In this document: positions 26,462 through 35,472 of the stretch, piece after piece
Position numbering within the stretch: position 1 is the first letter of the stretch
Layout: every line of letters begins with the position of its first letter
Source: Derxia gummosa DSM 723
GTDB lineage: Bacteria; Pseudomonadota; Gammaproteobacteria; Burkholderiales; Burkholderiaceae_E
Reading direction: 5' to 3'
Length of the DNA stretch: 64,000 bases
NCBI RefSeq assembly: GCF_000482785.1
Contig: NZ_AXWS01000014.1
Coordinates: 124,001-188,000 of the forward strand
Program-made: the position numbers and the translations under genes
Notes under the pieces: generated by a model
What the model saw: the letters and a program-made list of their open reading frames with translations, nothing else
What the model was told of the DNA's origin: nothing
The model's database searches: none

Positions 26462-28024
26462 ATGCCCGACATCCTTTTCGGTTTTCAGCGCCTCGCCGAG
26501 CTGCATGACATCCGTCCCGTCCAGCCGCTGCTCACGCGCAGCTGCCTGGGCAAGGTGCGCCAGCGCAGCAGCGTCGATGGCCGGGAGTTGCTGCGCTGGC
26601 CCGCGCAATACCGGCCGGAGGACTCCTTCCGGGGGCATTTCGAGTTCGGGCTGAAGTACGAGCGGCTCAACTTCGAGTTCCTGTCGCGCCTGTTCGAGCG
26701 GGTCGATCCGGCCGACGTCGCGGCCTGGGTGAGCGACGAACCCACCGGCCGCTATGCGCGCCGCGCCGGCTTCTTCTACGAATGGTTCACGCAGCGGCCG
26801 CTGCCCGTGCCCGACACCGCCGCCAACGTCGGCTATGTCGATGCCATCGATGCGAACCGCTATCTGGCCGCTCCCTCGGCGGAGCCGGTGCGGCGCTGGC
26901 GCGTGCGCGACAACCTGCCGGGCAAACGCGTGTTCTGCCCGCTGGTCTGGCTGGGCGAGCCCGAATGGCGTTATGACCTGGCCGGCGCGGTGGCGGGGCT
27001 GGATGCCCGCTTCGGCCCCGAACTGCTGCTGCGCAGCTCGGCCTGGCTCACGTTCAAGGAGTCGCGCGCCAGCTTCGCCATCGAGCACGAGGCCGACCGT
27101 CAGGACCGGGTGCGGCGCTTCGCGGCCACGCTCGCCGAGCACAGCGGCCGCCTGCCCGATGCGCTCTGCGCCGAGAGCCTGCTGACGGTGCAGCGCGCGG
27201 TGCTCGGCGAGGCGGCGCTGCGCGTCGGCATCCGGCGCTCGCCGGTGCACGTGGGCCAGAGCGCGTTTGCCGGCGAGACGGTCCATTACATCGCGCCGCC
27301 CGAAACCGCGATCGACGCCCTGCTCGCCGGCCTGCGCACCCTGGAGCAGCGCACTCGCGGCGCCGACCCGGTGCTGCGCGCGGCGGCCGTGGCCTTCGGC
27401 TTCGTGTATCTGCACCCCTTCGCCGACGGCAACGGGCGGGTTCACCGCTTTCTCATCAACCACCTGCTGGCGGCGGACGGCGCGGTACCGGCCAACATCA
27501 TCGTGCCGGTGTCGGCCACCATCGCCGGCAGCGCCCAGGGGCTGGCCGACTACGACCGGGCGCTCGAAGTGTTCTCGCGCCCCTTCATGCACCGCTATGC
27601 CGGCGACTACCGCTTCGGCGCGCGCCGCGTCTGCCCAGACGGCATCTCGACCAACCTCGAATTCACCGCCGCCGGCGATGCGCTGCATGCCTGGCGCCAT
27701 CCCGACCTGTCGGCCCATGTGCGCTATCTGAGCGCGCTGCTGCGCCAGACCGTCGAGCACGAAATGGTGGACGAGGCGCTCGCGCTGGCCCGGGTGGATG
27801 CCGCCCGCGCCGCGATCAAGCGGCTGCTGGAAATGCCCGATCCCGAGGCCGATCGCATCATCCGGTCGCTGCGCGACGGCGACTGGAGCATCAGCAACAA
27901 GCTGCGCCGGGAGCTGCCGGAAATCTTCGCGCCCGACGGGCGCTTCCATGCGTTGCAGGACCGCCTGGTCGAAGCGGTGCGCATGTGCTTTGAGGAAGGC
28001 CCGCCGGACGAACCGGCGGCCTGA
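26462..28024 (+). CDS. Fic domain protein (probable AMP transferase)
   Basis: 520 residues. Fic enzymes transfer AMP, or another phosphate-containing group, to protein hydroxyls. The active loop HPFADGNGRVHRF starts at H318. An inhibitory helix before the domain is indicated by S204-FAI-E208, close to the S/T-x3-E-G/N motif, so it is probably the type with an N-terminal autoinhibitory Glu. The first 190 residues are a family-typical N-terminal domain, and the last 90 residues read as a helical/HTH-like tail. The start at 26462 (MPDILFGF) was chosen over an upstream frame overlapping the previous gene. It lies 85 bp after the kinase-like gene and may belong to the same unit. Confidence 0.92.
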   Translation: MPDILFGFQRLAELHDIRPVQPLLTRSCLGKVRQRSSVDGRELLRWPAQYRPEDSFRGHFEFGLKYERLNFEFLSRLFERVDPADVAAWVSDEPTGRYARRAGFFYEWFTQRPLPVPDTAANVGYVDAIDANRYLAAPSAEPVRRWRVRDNLPGKRVFCPLVWLGEPEWRYDLAGAVAGLDARFGPELLLRSSAWLTFKESRASFAIEHEADRQDRVRRFAATLAEHSGRLPDALCAESLLTVQRAVLGEAALRVGIRRSPVHVGQSAFAGETVHYIAPPETAIDALLAGLRTLEQRTRGADPVLRAAAVAFGFVYLHPFADGNGRVHRFLINHLLAADGAVPANIIVPVSATIAGSAQGLADYDRALEVFSRPFMHRYAGDYRFGARRVCPDGISTNLEFTAAGDALHAWRHPDLSAHVRYLSALLRQTVEHEMVDEALALARVDAARAAIKRLLEMPDPEADRIIRSLRDGDWSISNKLRRELPEIFAPDGRFHALQDRLVEAVRMCFEEGPPDEPAA

Positions 28025-28033
28025 ATGCCTCGG

Positions 28034-28050
28034 CCCGCGCCCGGCGCGGG
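28034..28050. terminator. Hairpin between convergent Fic and molybdenum storage genes
   Basis: CCCGCGC (28034-28040), loop CCG, GCGCGGG (28044-28050), just after the Fic stop and before the mosA stop on the other strand. There is only a short T run after it, so it is a candidate bidirectional terminator. Confidence 0.5.
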
Positions 28051-28064
28051 TTGAAGGGCGCGGC

Positions 28065-28892
28065 TCAGGCCGCCCTGGCGCCCGTCTTCACCAGCGTGCC
28101 CACATGCTCGCCGCGCAACGCCGCCGTGAGCTTGCCCGGCACGAGGCCGTTGATGACCTGCACGCGCTCGATGTGGCGCGCGTTGAGCATCACCTCGGGC
28201 AGGGCGCGGTCGAAGGGCAGCGTGCCTTCGTGCTTCACCAGCTCCTCGGCGCTCGTCTCGGCGATGAACTTGGCGCCGCTGTCGGCCTTGGGATCGGCGC
28301 TGTACACGCCGTCCACGTCCTCGACGATGGTCAGGCCGGCGGCGCCGAGCGCGTCGGCGAGCAGGAAGGCGCCGGTGTCGGCACGGTGCTGCGGAATGCG
28401 CTGGCCCGGGAACTCATGGTGGTGGTAGGGCGGGAAGGCGCTGCCCACGACGGCGCGCGTCGCCATCAGGTGGATGGCGAGCTGCTTGGCGATCGTCGGG
28501 TGCTCGACATACGACACGCCTTCCGACGCCAGCAGCGAGGCCAGGATGTGGCCGTTCTGGCCGGCTTCGCTCGCCGCCAGCGGCGCCAGCGAACCCACCG
28601 GCAGGCCGAGGTCGAGGCCGACGCTGTAGAGGTGGCGCGCGCGGATGCCGGCGCCGGTCAGGATGAGCAGGCGGTGCTCGGGCAGCAGGCGGCGGATCTC
28701 GTCGACGATGGGCAGGATGGCCTCGGCGCCGCGATCCATGATCGAGCGGCCGCCGATCTTGATGACCTGGAGCCAGGGCAGCAGCCGGATCGGGCGCTTG
28801 CCGGCGATGGGGGCGGTGAGGCTGCCGTCGAGCAGGGTCTGGCGCGCGAGCGGCGAGGCGACGTGCTTGATGTCGTTGGTGGTATCGGTCAT
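28065..28892 (-). CDS. mosA: Molybdenum storage protein subunit alpha
   Basis: 275 residues. One of the two subunits of the Azotobacter-type molybdenum/tungsten storage protein, an amino-acid-kinase fold protein that packs polyoxomolybdate for nitrogenase. Family-like stretches include [47 protein letters not shown] (His-rich cluster region) and [14 protein letters not shown]. Length and N-terminus ([20 protein letters not shown]) match the alpha subunit as I recall it. The start at 28892 lies eight bases after the mosB stop, so both are expressed together. Location beside nifF fits a role in nitrogen fixation. Confidence 0.9.
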   Translation of the reverse strand: MTDTTNDIKHVASPLARQTLLDGSLTAPIAGKRPIRLLPWLQVIKIGGRSIMDRGAEAILPIVDEIRRLLPEHRLLILTGAGIRARHLYSVGLDLGLPVGSLAPLAASEAGQNGHILASLLASEGVSYVEHPTIAKQLAIHLMATRAVVGSAFPPYHHHEFPGQRIPQHRADTGAFLLADALGAAGLTIVEDVDGVYSADPKADSGAKFIAETSAEELVKHEGTLPFDRALPEVMLNARHIERVQVINGLVPGKLTAALRGEHVGTLVKTGARAA

Positions 28893-28900
28893 GGCCGTCC

Positions 28901-29713
28901 TCATTGCGCGGTGATGATGGTGCCGACGTGCTCGCCCGCGAGGGCGCGCGTCAGGTTGCCGGGCACGAGGCCGTTGATGACCTGCACCTCGCGCACGTGC
29001 TGCGCCTTCTTGAGCAGGTCGAGCATCGGGAATTCGAGGATCGAGTCGTGCAGGCCCTTGGCCAGCATCTCGTCCACGCTGATCTTCGGGATGAAGGTCG
29101 CGTGCTTGTCGGTCTTGGGGTTGCCGGTGAAGAGGCCGTTCTCGTCCTTAACGTAGATCATCGCCTTGCAGCCGAACTGCTCGGCCACGAGGTAGCAGCC
29201 GGCGTCGGTGCGGTAGGGCGGGATCACGCCGTCGGCCGACGGGCGCATCCACAGCGTGTAGGGCGGCATGCCGCTGAACACGACGGCGTTCACTTCCTTG
29301 AGGAACAGCGGCACCGACGACATGCCCGCGCCGTCCACGGCCGAGATGCCGTGCTTGGCCAGAAGCTGGCCGAGCATCGCGGCGTTCTGGTCGGCCACCG
29401 AGGCGCCGAGCTGGGACAGCACGCCGGCCGGCAGGTTGAGGCCGGCGGCGATCGAGTACAGATGGCGCGCGCGGGTGCCGGCGCCGGTGCCAATCAGCAG
29501 CTTGTGCTTGCCGCGCGCCGCGACGATTTCATCGACGAGCGGATAGACCGCCGCGCGGCCCCGGTCGATGACGCTCTGGCCGCCGATCTTGATGACGGTG
29601 GCGTCGGGAAGGATGCGGTAGCTGGACGCCTCGGCAGCCTTGTCGAGCAGCTGGGCGTCGGTGAGCGAGCGCTGCATGAGCAGCGCTTCGAGCCCGGAGG
29701 TGGTGTCGGTCAT
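28901..29713 (-). CDS. mosB: Molybdenum storage protein subunit beta
   Basis: 270 residues, the second subunit of the molybdenum storage protein and paralogous to mosA. Markers are [51 protein letters not shown] and [20 protein letters not shown]. It would bind ATP and assemble with the alpha subunit into a cage holding molybdenum-oxide clusters. The start [17 protein letters not shown] is normal; longer frames upstream run into the nifF intergenic region and look artefactual. It is the first gene of the mosB-mosA operon, divergent from nifF. I found no sigma-54-type promoter facing it. Confidence 0.9.
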   Translation of the reverse strand: MTDTTSGLEALLMQRSLTDAQLLDKAAEASSYRILPDATVIKIGGQSVIDRGRAAVYPLVDEIVAARGKHKLLIGTGAGTRARHLYSIAAGLNLPAGVLSQLGASVADQNAAMLGQLLAKHGISAVDGAGMSSVPLFLKEVNAVVFSGMPPYTLWMRPSADGVIPPYRTDAGCYLVAEQFGCKAMIYVKDENGLFTGNPKTDKHATFIPKISVDEMLAKGLHDSILEFPMLDLLKKAQHVREVQVINGLVPGNLTRALAGEHVGTIITAQ

Positions 29714-30048
29714 GGGGAGACCCTTCTTCGTTGATCCGGCGCCGGAAACTACGCCGGTCCGTGGGGTCTTGCGATAGGCAGCGGCTTGCAGATCGGCAGC
29801 GCCCTCGGAGGCGGCCGGCGGCGCGGCGGGCCTTGCCGGTCGGTGACGGGCGGCTGCATATCGGCACCGGACGGAGGCGCCGGCGGGCCGTCCCGCGCCG
29901 CACGCTTCTTGCCTCGCTGACTGCATCCCGGCCGTTCGCGCAGGCGCGCGCGGCATCGGGCGCGGGTTGTGGCGGTTTTGTCGGCCCGCGCCGCGACATT
30001 CGCGCCACGCGGGCGGCCATTCCTTCCCCACTCAGGCGACACAGGCTC
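29714..30048. other. mosB / nifF divergent intergenic region
   Basis: 335 bp of GC-rich non-coding sequence separating the molybdenum storage operon from nifF. It holds one candidate sigma-54 promoter for nifF (29898-29913). A NifA upstream site (TGT-N10-ACA) was looked for and not seen. Nothing else could be identified. Confidence 0.6.
29898..29913 (+). promoter_or_regulatory. Candidate sigma-54 (-24/-12) promoter for nifF
   Basis: CCGCACG-CTTC-TTGCC against the consensus TGGCACG-N4-TTGCW: spacing is exact, the -24 G and -12 GC are present, and the -25 G is C. It would start transcription near 29923, about 125 bases before nifF. The match is imperfect and no activator site was found, so this is tentative. 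Confidence 0.35.
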
Positions 30049-30609
30049 ATGAACAAGATCGGCATCTTCTTCGGCACCGAAACCGGCACCACGCGACTCG
30101 TCGCCAAGAAAATCCACGCCCGCCTCGGCGACGAGCTGGCGGCCAAGCCCGTCAACGTCAATCGCATCGGGCCGGACGAACTGCTCGCCTACGACGCTCT
30201 CGTCCTCGGCACGCCGAGCTATGGCGTTGGCCAGATCCCGGGCGCGGGCGCCGGCTGCCTCGAAAGCAACTGGGAGGAGTTCCTGGCCAAGATGCCGGCC
30301 GGCGGCAAGCCGCTCGCGGGCAAGCGCGTGGCGCTGTTCGGCCTCGGCGCGCAGGAGCGCTATTCGGAGCGCTTCGCCAGCTCGCTGCGCCGCCTGCATG
30401 ACGTGCTGGTGGAGTACGGCGCCGAGATCGTCGGCGGCTGGGGCACCGAGGGCTACACCTTCGAGCATTCGGCGTCGGTGGTGGACGGGCGCTTCGTCGG
30501 CCTCGTCATCGACCAGCGCACGCAGGGCATGCACACCGACGCGCGGCTCGATGCCTGGGTGGCCGAGGTGAAGCCGCTGCTGGTCGAGAAGCTGGCGCAG
30601 GCGGCCTGA
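30049..30609 (+). CDS. nifF: Flavodoxin, nitrogenase-associated type
   Basis: 186 residues, a long-chain flavodoxin that carries electrons to nitrogenase reductase. The FMN phosphate loop is GTETGTTRLVAKK near the N-terminus (residues 9-21); LGTPSYGVGQ and FGLGAQERYSERF form the isoalloxazine and ribose contacts, and GYTFEHSASVVDGRFVGLVID the long-chain insertion. The start MNKIGIFFG is standard. Adjacent molybdenum storage genes and a possible sigma-54 promoter support the nif assignment over a general flavodoxin. The gene is monocistronic, with hairpins after its stop. Confidence 0.88.
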   Translation: MNKIGIFFGTETGTTRLVAKKIHARLGDELAAKPVNVNRIGPDELLAYDALVLGTPSYGVGQIPGAGAGCLESNWEEFLAKMPAGGKPLAGKRVALFGLGAQERYSERFASSLRRLHDVLVEYGAEIVGGWGTEGYTFEHSASVVDGRFVGLVIDQRTQGMHTDARLDAWVAEVKPLLVEKLAQAA

Positions 30610-30644
30610 GCCCGAAGGCGGGCGTCGCGCGGTACCGTCGCGGG

Positions 30645-30679
30645 GCCGCCAGCCGATCGACCCGGACCAGGCTGGCGGC
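30645..30679. terminator. Hairpin between convergent nifF and a membrane protein gene
   Basis: GCCGCCAGCC (30645-30654) and GGCTGGCGGC (30670-30679), a perfect 10-bp stem with a 15-nt loop, six bases before the stop codon of the convergent gene. A smaller hairpin, GCCCG-AAGG-CGGGC, lies right after the nifF stop. Confidence 0.5.
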
Positions 30680-30685
30680 ACCGCC

Positions 30686-31693
30686 TCAACCCGGCCAGCC
30701 CGCCACCGCCAGCCCCAGCGCGCCCAGCACGCGCAGCACCGCATATCCCGCCTCGGCGCGTGCCAGCAGCGCCAGCAGCGCGGTGAAGGGCAGCAGCAGC
30801 CCCGCGAGCAGCGCTCCGCCACCGAGCGCGAAGGCCGTCACGCCGGCCGAGGCCGCGCCCGGCATGAAGGGCGCGCCCAGACCGCTCGCGATCATCAGTC
30901 CGTGCGTCAATCCGCCGACGCCGGCGAGCAGCGCCTCGCGGCCCGCCAGCAGCGGGCGCCAGGCATGCAGCGCGGCGCCGCACAGCAGCAGCCCGGCCGC
31001 CACCCGCGAGGTCAGGAGCGCCGGCCCCGTGTCGGCGCGCACCAGTCCCAGCGCCGCGAACAGCAGGCCGAGCGCCAGCCCGGTCACGAGCGCCGCGATC
31101 ACGCGGGCCGCGCGGCCGACGGCCGTGCGCATTCCGGCCTGTCCGGCCCAGCCGCCCGCCAGCGGCGGCAGGCAGCGCTCGGGCAGCAGCAGGCCGCCGA
31201 GCAGCGCCAGCCCTTCGAGCCAGCCCAGCGCCGGCCCGATCACCGTGGCCAGCCGGCCCTGACGCCAGCCGAGCGGATTGCCGCCCAGCCGCAGCCGCAG
31301 GGGTGCCGGCAGCAGCAGCAGCGCCGCGAGCGCGCCCGGCGCCGGATGCTGCAGCAGCCGCGCCGTGCCGAGCATGAACAGCTCGGCGCGCGCGCCGTCC
31401 GCGCCCGGCACCGCCAGCGCCGACACGCCGAGCATGCCGAGCGACAGCAGCGCGAGCACGGCGGCCCGCGCCTGGCCACGCGGCCGCCTGCGCATGGCCG
31501 GCGCGCCGCTGCCGCCGCCGAGGCGGACATGGCCCGCCGGAGTCGCTCTCCTTGCCCGGACCGGCACTCGCGCCACTCCTGCCCGCGGCCGCGCCGCCCT
31601 TGCTCCCGTTGCCATCTCGTCGTCCCGTTGCCTGCCCGCATTCCGGATGCGCGCCCGCGCGGCACGCACTTCCCGCCGGGCAAGCTGCGGCAT
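30686..31693 (-). CDS. Polytopic membrane protein, possibly HupE/UreJ-like
   Basis: 335 residues from the chosen start. About 70 N-terminal residues are Arg/Ala-rich; the rest forms roughly seven or eight hydrophobic segments, for example GALAALLLLPAPLRL, AARVIAALVTGLALGLLFAALGL and AFALGGGALLAGLLLPFTALLALL. GVGGLTHGLMIASGLGAPF weakly recalls the LLHGLGFA loop of HupE/UreJ metal-transport-like proteins. The start at 31693 has an excellent ribosome-binding site (GGAAGG, six bases upstream); ATGs at 31615 and 31495 are alternatives that remove the basic leader. Function is not established. Confidence 0.65.
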   Translation of the reverse strand: MPQLARREVRAARARIRNAGRQRDDEMATGARAARPRAGVARVPVRARRATPAGHVRLGGGSGAPAMRRRPRGQARAAVLALLSLGMLGVSALAVPGADGARAELFMLGTARLLQHPAPGALAALLLLPAPLRLRLGGNPLGWRQGRLATVIGPALGWLEGLALLGGLLLPERCLPPLAGGWAGQAGMRTAVGRAARVIAALVTGLALGLLFAALGLVRADTGPALLTSRVAAGLLLCGAALHAWRPLLAGREALLAGVGGLTHGLMIASGLGAPFMPGAASAGVTAFALGGGALLAGLLLPFTALLALLARAEAGYAVLRVLGALGLAVAGWPG

Positions 31694-31834
31694 GAAAGCC
31701 TTCCGGAATGTTTCGACGCGCGCCGACGGCCGACGACGGGCGGGCATGCGCGGGTGACCGGCGAGCCCCGGGCGCGGTCGCCGCCCGGCGCGCGCCTCGG
31801 CGCCGGGCGCACGCCCCGCCTCGGCCCCGCCTGC

Positions 31835-32662
31835 TCAGCGCCGGAAATAGCGCGACGAATCGGGCACGGTGCCGGCCTCGGCCAGCCGGATGAACTCGGC
31901 CGCGTCGCGGTCGCCCTTGTCGCTCGCGCGCGCAAGCCAGTCGAGGCCGGCCGGCTCGTCGCGCGTCACGCCCAGCCCGTAGTAGAGGACGAGGCCGTAA
32001 TAGAACATCCCGTTCGCGGCATAGGCCTCGGCCTTGCCGGTCGCGATGCGGTGGAAGATCTCGGCCGCCTTGGCCGGGTCGCGCGGCAGGCCGCCCACGC
32101 CGACCTCGTAGTACACGGCCAGCGACAGCAGGCTGAAGTTGTCGCCGTGCGCGGCGCAGTCCGAATAGATGTAGACGGCCGACTCGTGATCGCCCGAGCT
32201 TTGCGCGACATGGCCGACCATGCAGCGCATCGGATGCTTGGGGTTCTCGTCGTAGAAGCGGCGGTAGTTGAGGTCGCCGACGGCACCGCCGTCCTCGCCG
32301 TCGGCGGCGACCGGGCTGGCGGTCGGCCGGGACGCGGCGATGACGGAGCGGGACGTCGGCGTCGGTCGTGGCCGCGCCGGCCGCCGGGCGGGCGCGGCCG
32401 GCTTCGCGGCGGGATGGCTGGCCGGCTTCGCGGCGGCGCGCGGCTCGGGCGGCGGCTGGGCCGGCGGCGGCGCGAGCAGGCGCACGACGATCGGCGCCGG
32501 CCGCTCGGCTTCGGGCGCGGCCGGCCGCGGCGGCACGCCGAACACGAACAGCGCCGCATGCAGCGCGAGCGACACCGCCAGCGCCACGTTGCGCGTGGCG
32601 TCGGCGCCGGGCGCCGGCCAGCCCCGGCGCGGCGTCAGCGCGAACCCGTCGCCGCCCTGCAT
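31835..32662 (-). CDS. TonB-like anchored protein with Sel1-type repeats
   Basis: 275 residues. A single membrane segment (about 25-44, VALAVSLALHAALFVFGV) is followed by a Pro/Ala/Arg-rich region of some 75 residues like the periplasmic stalk of TonB-family proteins. From about 130 on the sequence reads as Sel1-like helical repeats (SLAVYYEVGVGGLPRDPAKAAEIF, GLVLYYGLGVTRDEPAGLDWLARAS). Such a protein would sit in the inner membrane with a protein-binding domain in the periplasm. It ends SSRYFRR. It lacks the TonB C-terminal domain, so transport energisation is unlikely. It starts 16 bp after the SRPBCC gene stop. Confidence 0.75.
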   Translation of the reverse strand: MQGGDGFALTPRRGWPAPGADATRNVALAVSLALHAALFVFGVPPRPAAPEAERPAPIVVRLLAPPPAQPPPEPRAAAKPASHPAAKPAAPARRPARPRPTPTSRSVIAASRPTASPVAADGEDGGAVGDLNYRRFYDENPKHPMRCMVGHVAQSSGDHESAVYIYSDCAAHGDNFSLLSLAVYYEVGVGGLPRDPAKAAEIFHRIATGKAEAYAANGMFYYGLVLYYGLGVTRDEPAGLDWLARASDKGDRDAAEFIRLAEAGTVPDSSRYFRR

Positions 32663-32678
32663 GGCGCGCCGCGCGGGC

Positions 32679-33242
32679 TTACCTGGCCGCCTCGCCGAGC
32701 GCCTTGCGCAGCCCGTCGAAGCCCGAGGTGTAGATGCCCGAGATGATCTCGCGCGCCTTCTTGTCGTCCACGTCGGCCGGCGCGCTGGCGGCGCGCACGA
32801 AGTCGCCCGACCACACCACGCGCGAGCCCTTGCCGTCGGGCAGCACCTTGAGCGTGGACACGTAGTCGCTCACGGGCAGCGGCCATTCGACGACGCGGTA
32901 GCGCATCGAGTGGCCCGAGGCGCTGTAGTCGAGCAGTTCCTCGACCAGCTTGGCGCCGTCCTTGGTCGTGATGCTGCGCACCGCGCCCTTCTTGTTGTTG
33001 CTGCCGGCGGTGATGTCGACCTTGGCCACGACCGGATGCCAGCCCGCCAGACCGTCGAAGCTGCCGAGCGTCTGCCACACCTTCCCGACCGGCGCCGACA
33101 GCGCCACGCTCTCTTCGACATGCAGCTTGGGCTGAGCCTGGGCCGAGGGCGCGGCGAAGACGCCGGCCAGGGCGGCGGCGCAGGCGGCGACGCGCAGGGC
33201 GGCCGGGGTGCAAACGGCCGGGGTGCAAAGGTTTGCAAGCAT
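32679..33242 (-). CDS. Exported SRPBCC family protein
   Basis: 187 residues with a signal peptide ending around residue 36 (AGVFAAPSAQAQ). The mature part has the SRPBCC/START-like pattern: HVEESVALSAPVGKVWQTLGSFDGLAGWHP at the start, SMRYRVVEWPLPVSDYVSTLKV in the middle and a long C-terminal helix. These proteins bind hydrophobic ligands in a cavity; the ligand is unknown. GGAGGAG lies eight bases before the ATG. Codons 2-6 contain a perfect copy of the 14-bp motif described for 36321-43540 (33224-33237), and the leader has a short repeat CTPAVCTPA. Confidence 0.85.
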   Translation of the reverse strand: MLANLCTPAVCTPAALRVAACAAALAGVFAAPSAQAQPKLHVEESVALSAPVGKVWQTLGSFDGLAGWHPVVAKVDITAGSNNKKGAVRSITTKDGAKLVEELLDYSASGHSMRYRVVEWPLPVSDYVSTLKVLPDGKGSRVVWSGDFVRAASAPADVDDKKAREIISGIYTSGFDGLRKALGEAAR

Positions 33243-33387
33243 CGATGGTCTCCTCCGGCCTCGTCGGGCCGTGATGGTGGAACGGGGCGCGACGCGTCCC
33301 GCTTGAAAGATTGCTCCGCCGGCCGCGACGCGCGCCCTGCGGTGATGCGGCGCCGACACCGGCGCGGCCCGCCGGCGCCCGGCGCCG

Positions 33388-35472
33388 TCAGCGCAGCACG
33401 CCGCTCGCGTCGGCCTGGGCGATCAGCCGCTCGGCATCGGCCGGCAGCAGGAAGCCCTGGCGCTGGAGCCGCGCCGCCGCCGCGCGCACCGCGTTCACAT
33501 AGCCGGCGTGATCGCCGTAGCGCTCGGCCAGCGACAGGCGCGGATCCTGGTTCGCGGCGCGCTCGGCGGCGCTGGCGGCGAAGGGGAAGTAGCCGCCCTG
33601 AAGGCCGCACAGCTCGCCGTCGCCGTAGCCGGCCTTGCGCAGGTTCCAGCCGGTATGGGTGGCGATCGGCGCCTGCAGGCTCACCGAGCGCACGCCGTCG
33701 ATCTCGTTGCCGTCGACATCGACGCGCGGCACCAGCAGCGTGAAGCGCTGCGGCAGCACGCGCGGCGGCTCGACGCCGATCACGCCGCTTTCGTTGTCGG
33801 CATCGAAGCGCCCGCCGAACCACAGCGCCTGCATCTCGTTGATGAGGCCGGTGTAGCTCACGCCCGGAATGGCGGGCCAGCCGACCGAGGCCGCGTCGGG
33901 CGCGACCAGCGTGCCGGCGCGCACGCGCGGATAGCGGCTCGCCGGCGGCTGGGCGCGGCCCGCGACCCAGTCGTGCAGCGCCACGAGCAGCGCGCGCTGG
34001 CCTTCCTGATAGCTGTTGGGATTGTTGGGATGACGGCAGTTGACCGCCTGGCCGCCGCCCGGCACGTGCTGGGTGCCGGCAAAGTGGTACAGCCGCACCT
34101 CGTCGGGCAGCAGCATGTCGTGCAGGCCGTTGCGGCTCGTGGTGTTGAGCGACATGCGGCCCTGCCAGTACTCGATCGAGCTGACCGTCTGGACGATCTT
34201 CGGGCAGGTGGCAGTCTGGCGGCAGACGTCGAGGAGGCCGTCGGTCTCGCCGAAACGCGCGTTCTCGGCCCCGCCCCAGGACAGCGGACCTTCGGCCGCC
34301 GGGTAATCGTGATCCTCATGCTGGCCATAGGCGCGACCGGGCTGGCCGAATCGCACATTCAGTGGAATCAATTCGGGCGCGATATGCGGATTCATTCCGT
34401 CGAATACGCGCCGCCCCGATTCATCGGCATTGAATCCGAGTTGCAGATAGCTGCGCATGAAGCGCCCCGCCTGCGAAAGACCATAGGCCAGCGTCGTATT
34501 GATGCGGCCGGCCAGGGGATTGGCATTGCCGTAATCGTCGGTGATTTCGTTTCGCAGGAATGACACGAAATCGCGCGTGGCCGCGAATCCCACGCCGAGC
34601 ACCTTGGGATCGCGCGCGGTGTAGATCAGCTCGTACAGGTAATCGGGGTCGAAACCGTCACGCAGGCAGATGCGCGTGGCATCGGGCGTGCCCGGAAAGG
34701 CGCTGGCCAGACAGTCGGCGAAGCGCCATTGCCCGGCCGGCACCGGCTCGCGCGCGTCGGACTCGCGGCGGCGCCGCGTCAGCGTGGCGCTGGCCGTGTC
34801 GAGCGACACGCTCGGATAGCTCGCGTGCGTCATCCCGGTGAAGGAACCGCTGCTGAGGTTGAGCGTGCTGGTCGCGGCGGTGACGATGAACTCCGACCTC
34901 ACCTTGCCCGTGACCACCGCGCCGCCCGGCGCCGTCGCCACCGGCGCGTCGAGCCGCAGGCGGTTGGCGGCGGGCAGCAGGTCGCCCTGCCAGCCGGCCC
35001 AGGCCACGGTGTAGCCGCGCGCCTGCAGGAAGCCGTCGCCCGCGCCGTCGAGGCTGGCACCCGGATCGGTGGTCGATACCGCCGGCACCGTGCCGACGTT
35101 GAACGAGAACTGAGCGTACTTGTTGCCCCGGTTGGGCATGTCGAACAGCAGCGCGCCGTTGCCGCGGGCCGCGTCGCGCGGGCGCAGCAGATACACGTCC
35201 ATCGCGTACTCGACCGTGCCGCGCGCATTGCGCGGCGCCAGCGCGATGTCCTGGATCACGCGGTTGGCCGGCAGCCTCGGATCGATCTCGCCAAACACCC
35301 GGCCCGTGATGCGGTCGAACTGGCCGACGCCGCCGAAGCCGGCATCGCCGAAGGCGGCACTGCTGGTGAGCTCGACGCGCGTGATGCGCGCCTCGGCTTG
35401 CGGACCCGCCGCGAGCGCCGTGACGGCGAACGCGAGCGCGCCCGTCACCCGGCGGACCGAGTGTGGGTGCAT
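33388..35472 (-). CDS. Secreted alpha/beta-hydrolase domain protein
   Basis: 694 residues with a signal peptide (GALAFAVTALAAGPQAEA). It belongs to the large alpha/beta-hydrolase family with domain PF20091, thought to be extracellular esterases. AYGLSQAGRFMRSYLQL carries the probable nucleophile Ser in a G-x-S-x2-G elbow. HFAGTQHVPGG late in the sequence is a candidate for the catalytic His. The start MHPHSVRR has AGGGAGACAGCC upstream. It is divergent from the polyketide cluster across a 502-bp AT-rich intergenic region, so shared regulation is possible but not evident. Substrate unknown. Confidence 0.85.
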   Translation of the reverse strand: MHPHSVRRVTGALAFAVTALAAGPQAEARITRVELTSSAAFGDAGFGGVGQFDRITGRVFGEIDPRLPANRVIQDIALAPRNARGTVEYAMDVYLLRPRDAARGNGALLFDMPNRGNKYAQFSFNVGTVPAVSTTDPGASLDGAGDGFLQARGYTVAWAGWQGDLLPAANRLRLDAPVATAPGGAVVTGKVRSEFIVTAATSTLNLSSGSFTGMTHASYPSVSLDTASATLTRRRRESDAREPVPAGQWRFADCLASAFPGTPDATRICLRDGFDPDYLYELIYTARDPKVLGVGFAATRDFVSFLRNEITDDYGNANPLAGRINTTLAYGLSQAGRFMRSYLQLGFNADESGRRVFDGMNPHIAPELIPLNVRFGQPGRAYGQHEDHDYPAAEGPLSWGGAENARFGETDGLLDVCRQTATCPKIVQTVSSIEYWQGRMSLNTTSRNGLHDMLLPDEVRLYHFAGTQHVPGGGQAVNCRHPNNPNSYQEGQRALLVALHDWVAGRAQPPASRYPRVRAGTLVAPDAASVGWPAIPGVSYTGLINEMQALWFGGRFDADNESGVIGVEPPRVLPQRFTLLVPRVDVDGNEIDGVRSVSLQAPIATHTGWNLRKAGYGDGELCGLQGGYFPFAASAAERAANQDPRLSLAERYGDHAGYVNAVRAAAARLQRQGFLLPADAERLIAQADASGVLR

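Noticed and set aside
29714-30048. NifA binding site (TGT-N10-ACA) for nifF
   Set aside because: No matching pair of half-sites was found on reading the region.
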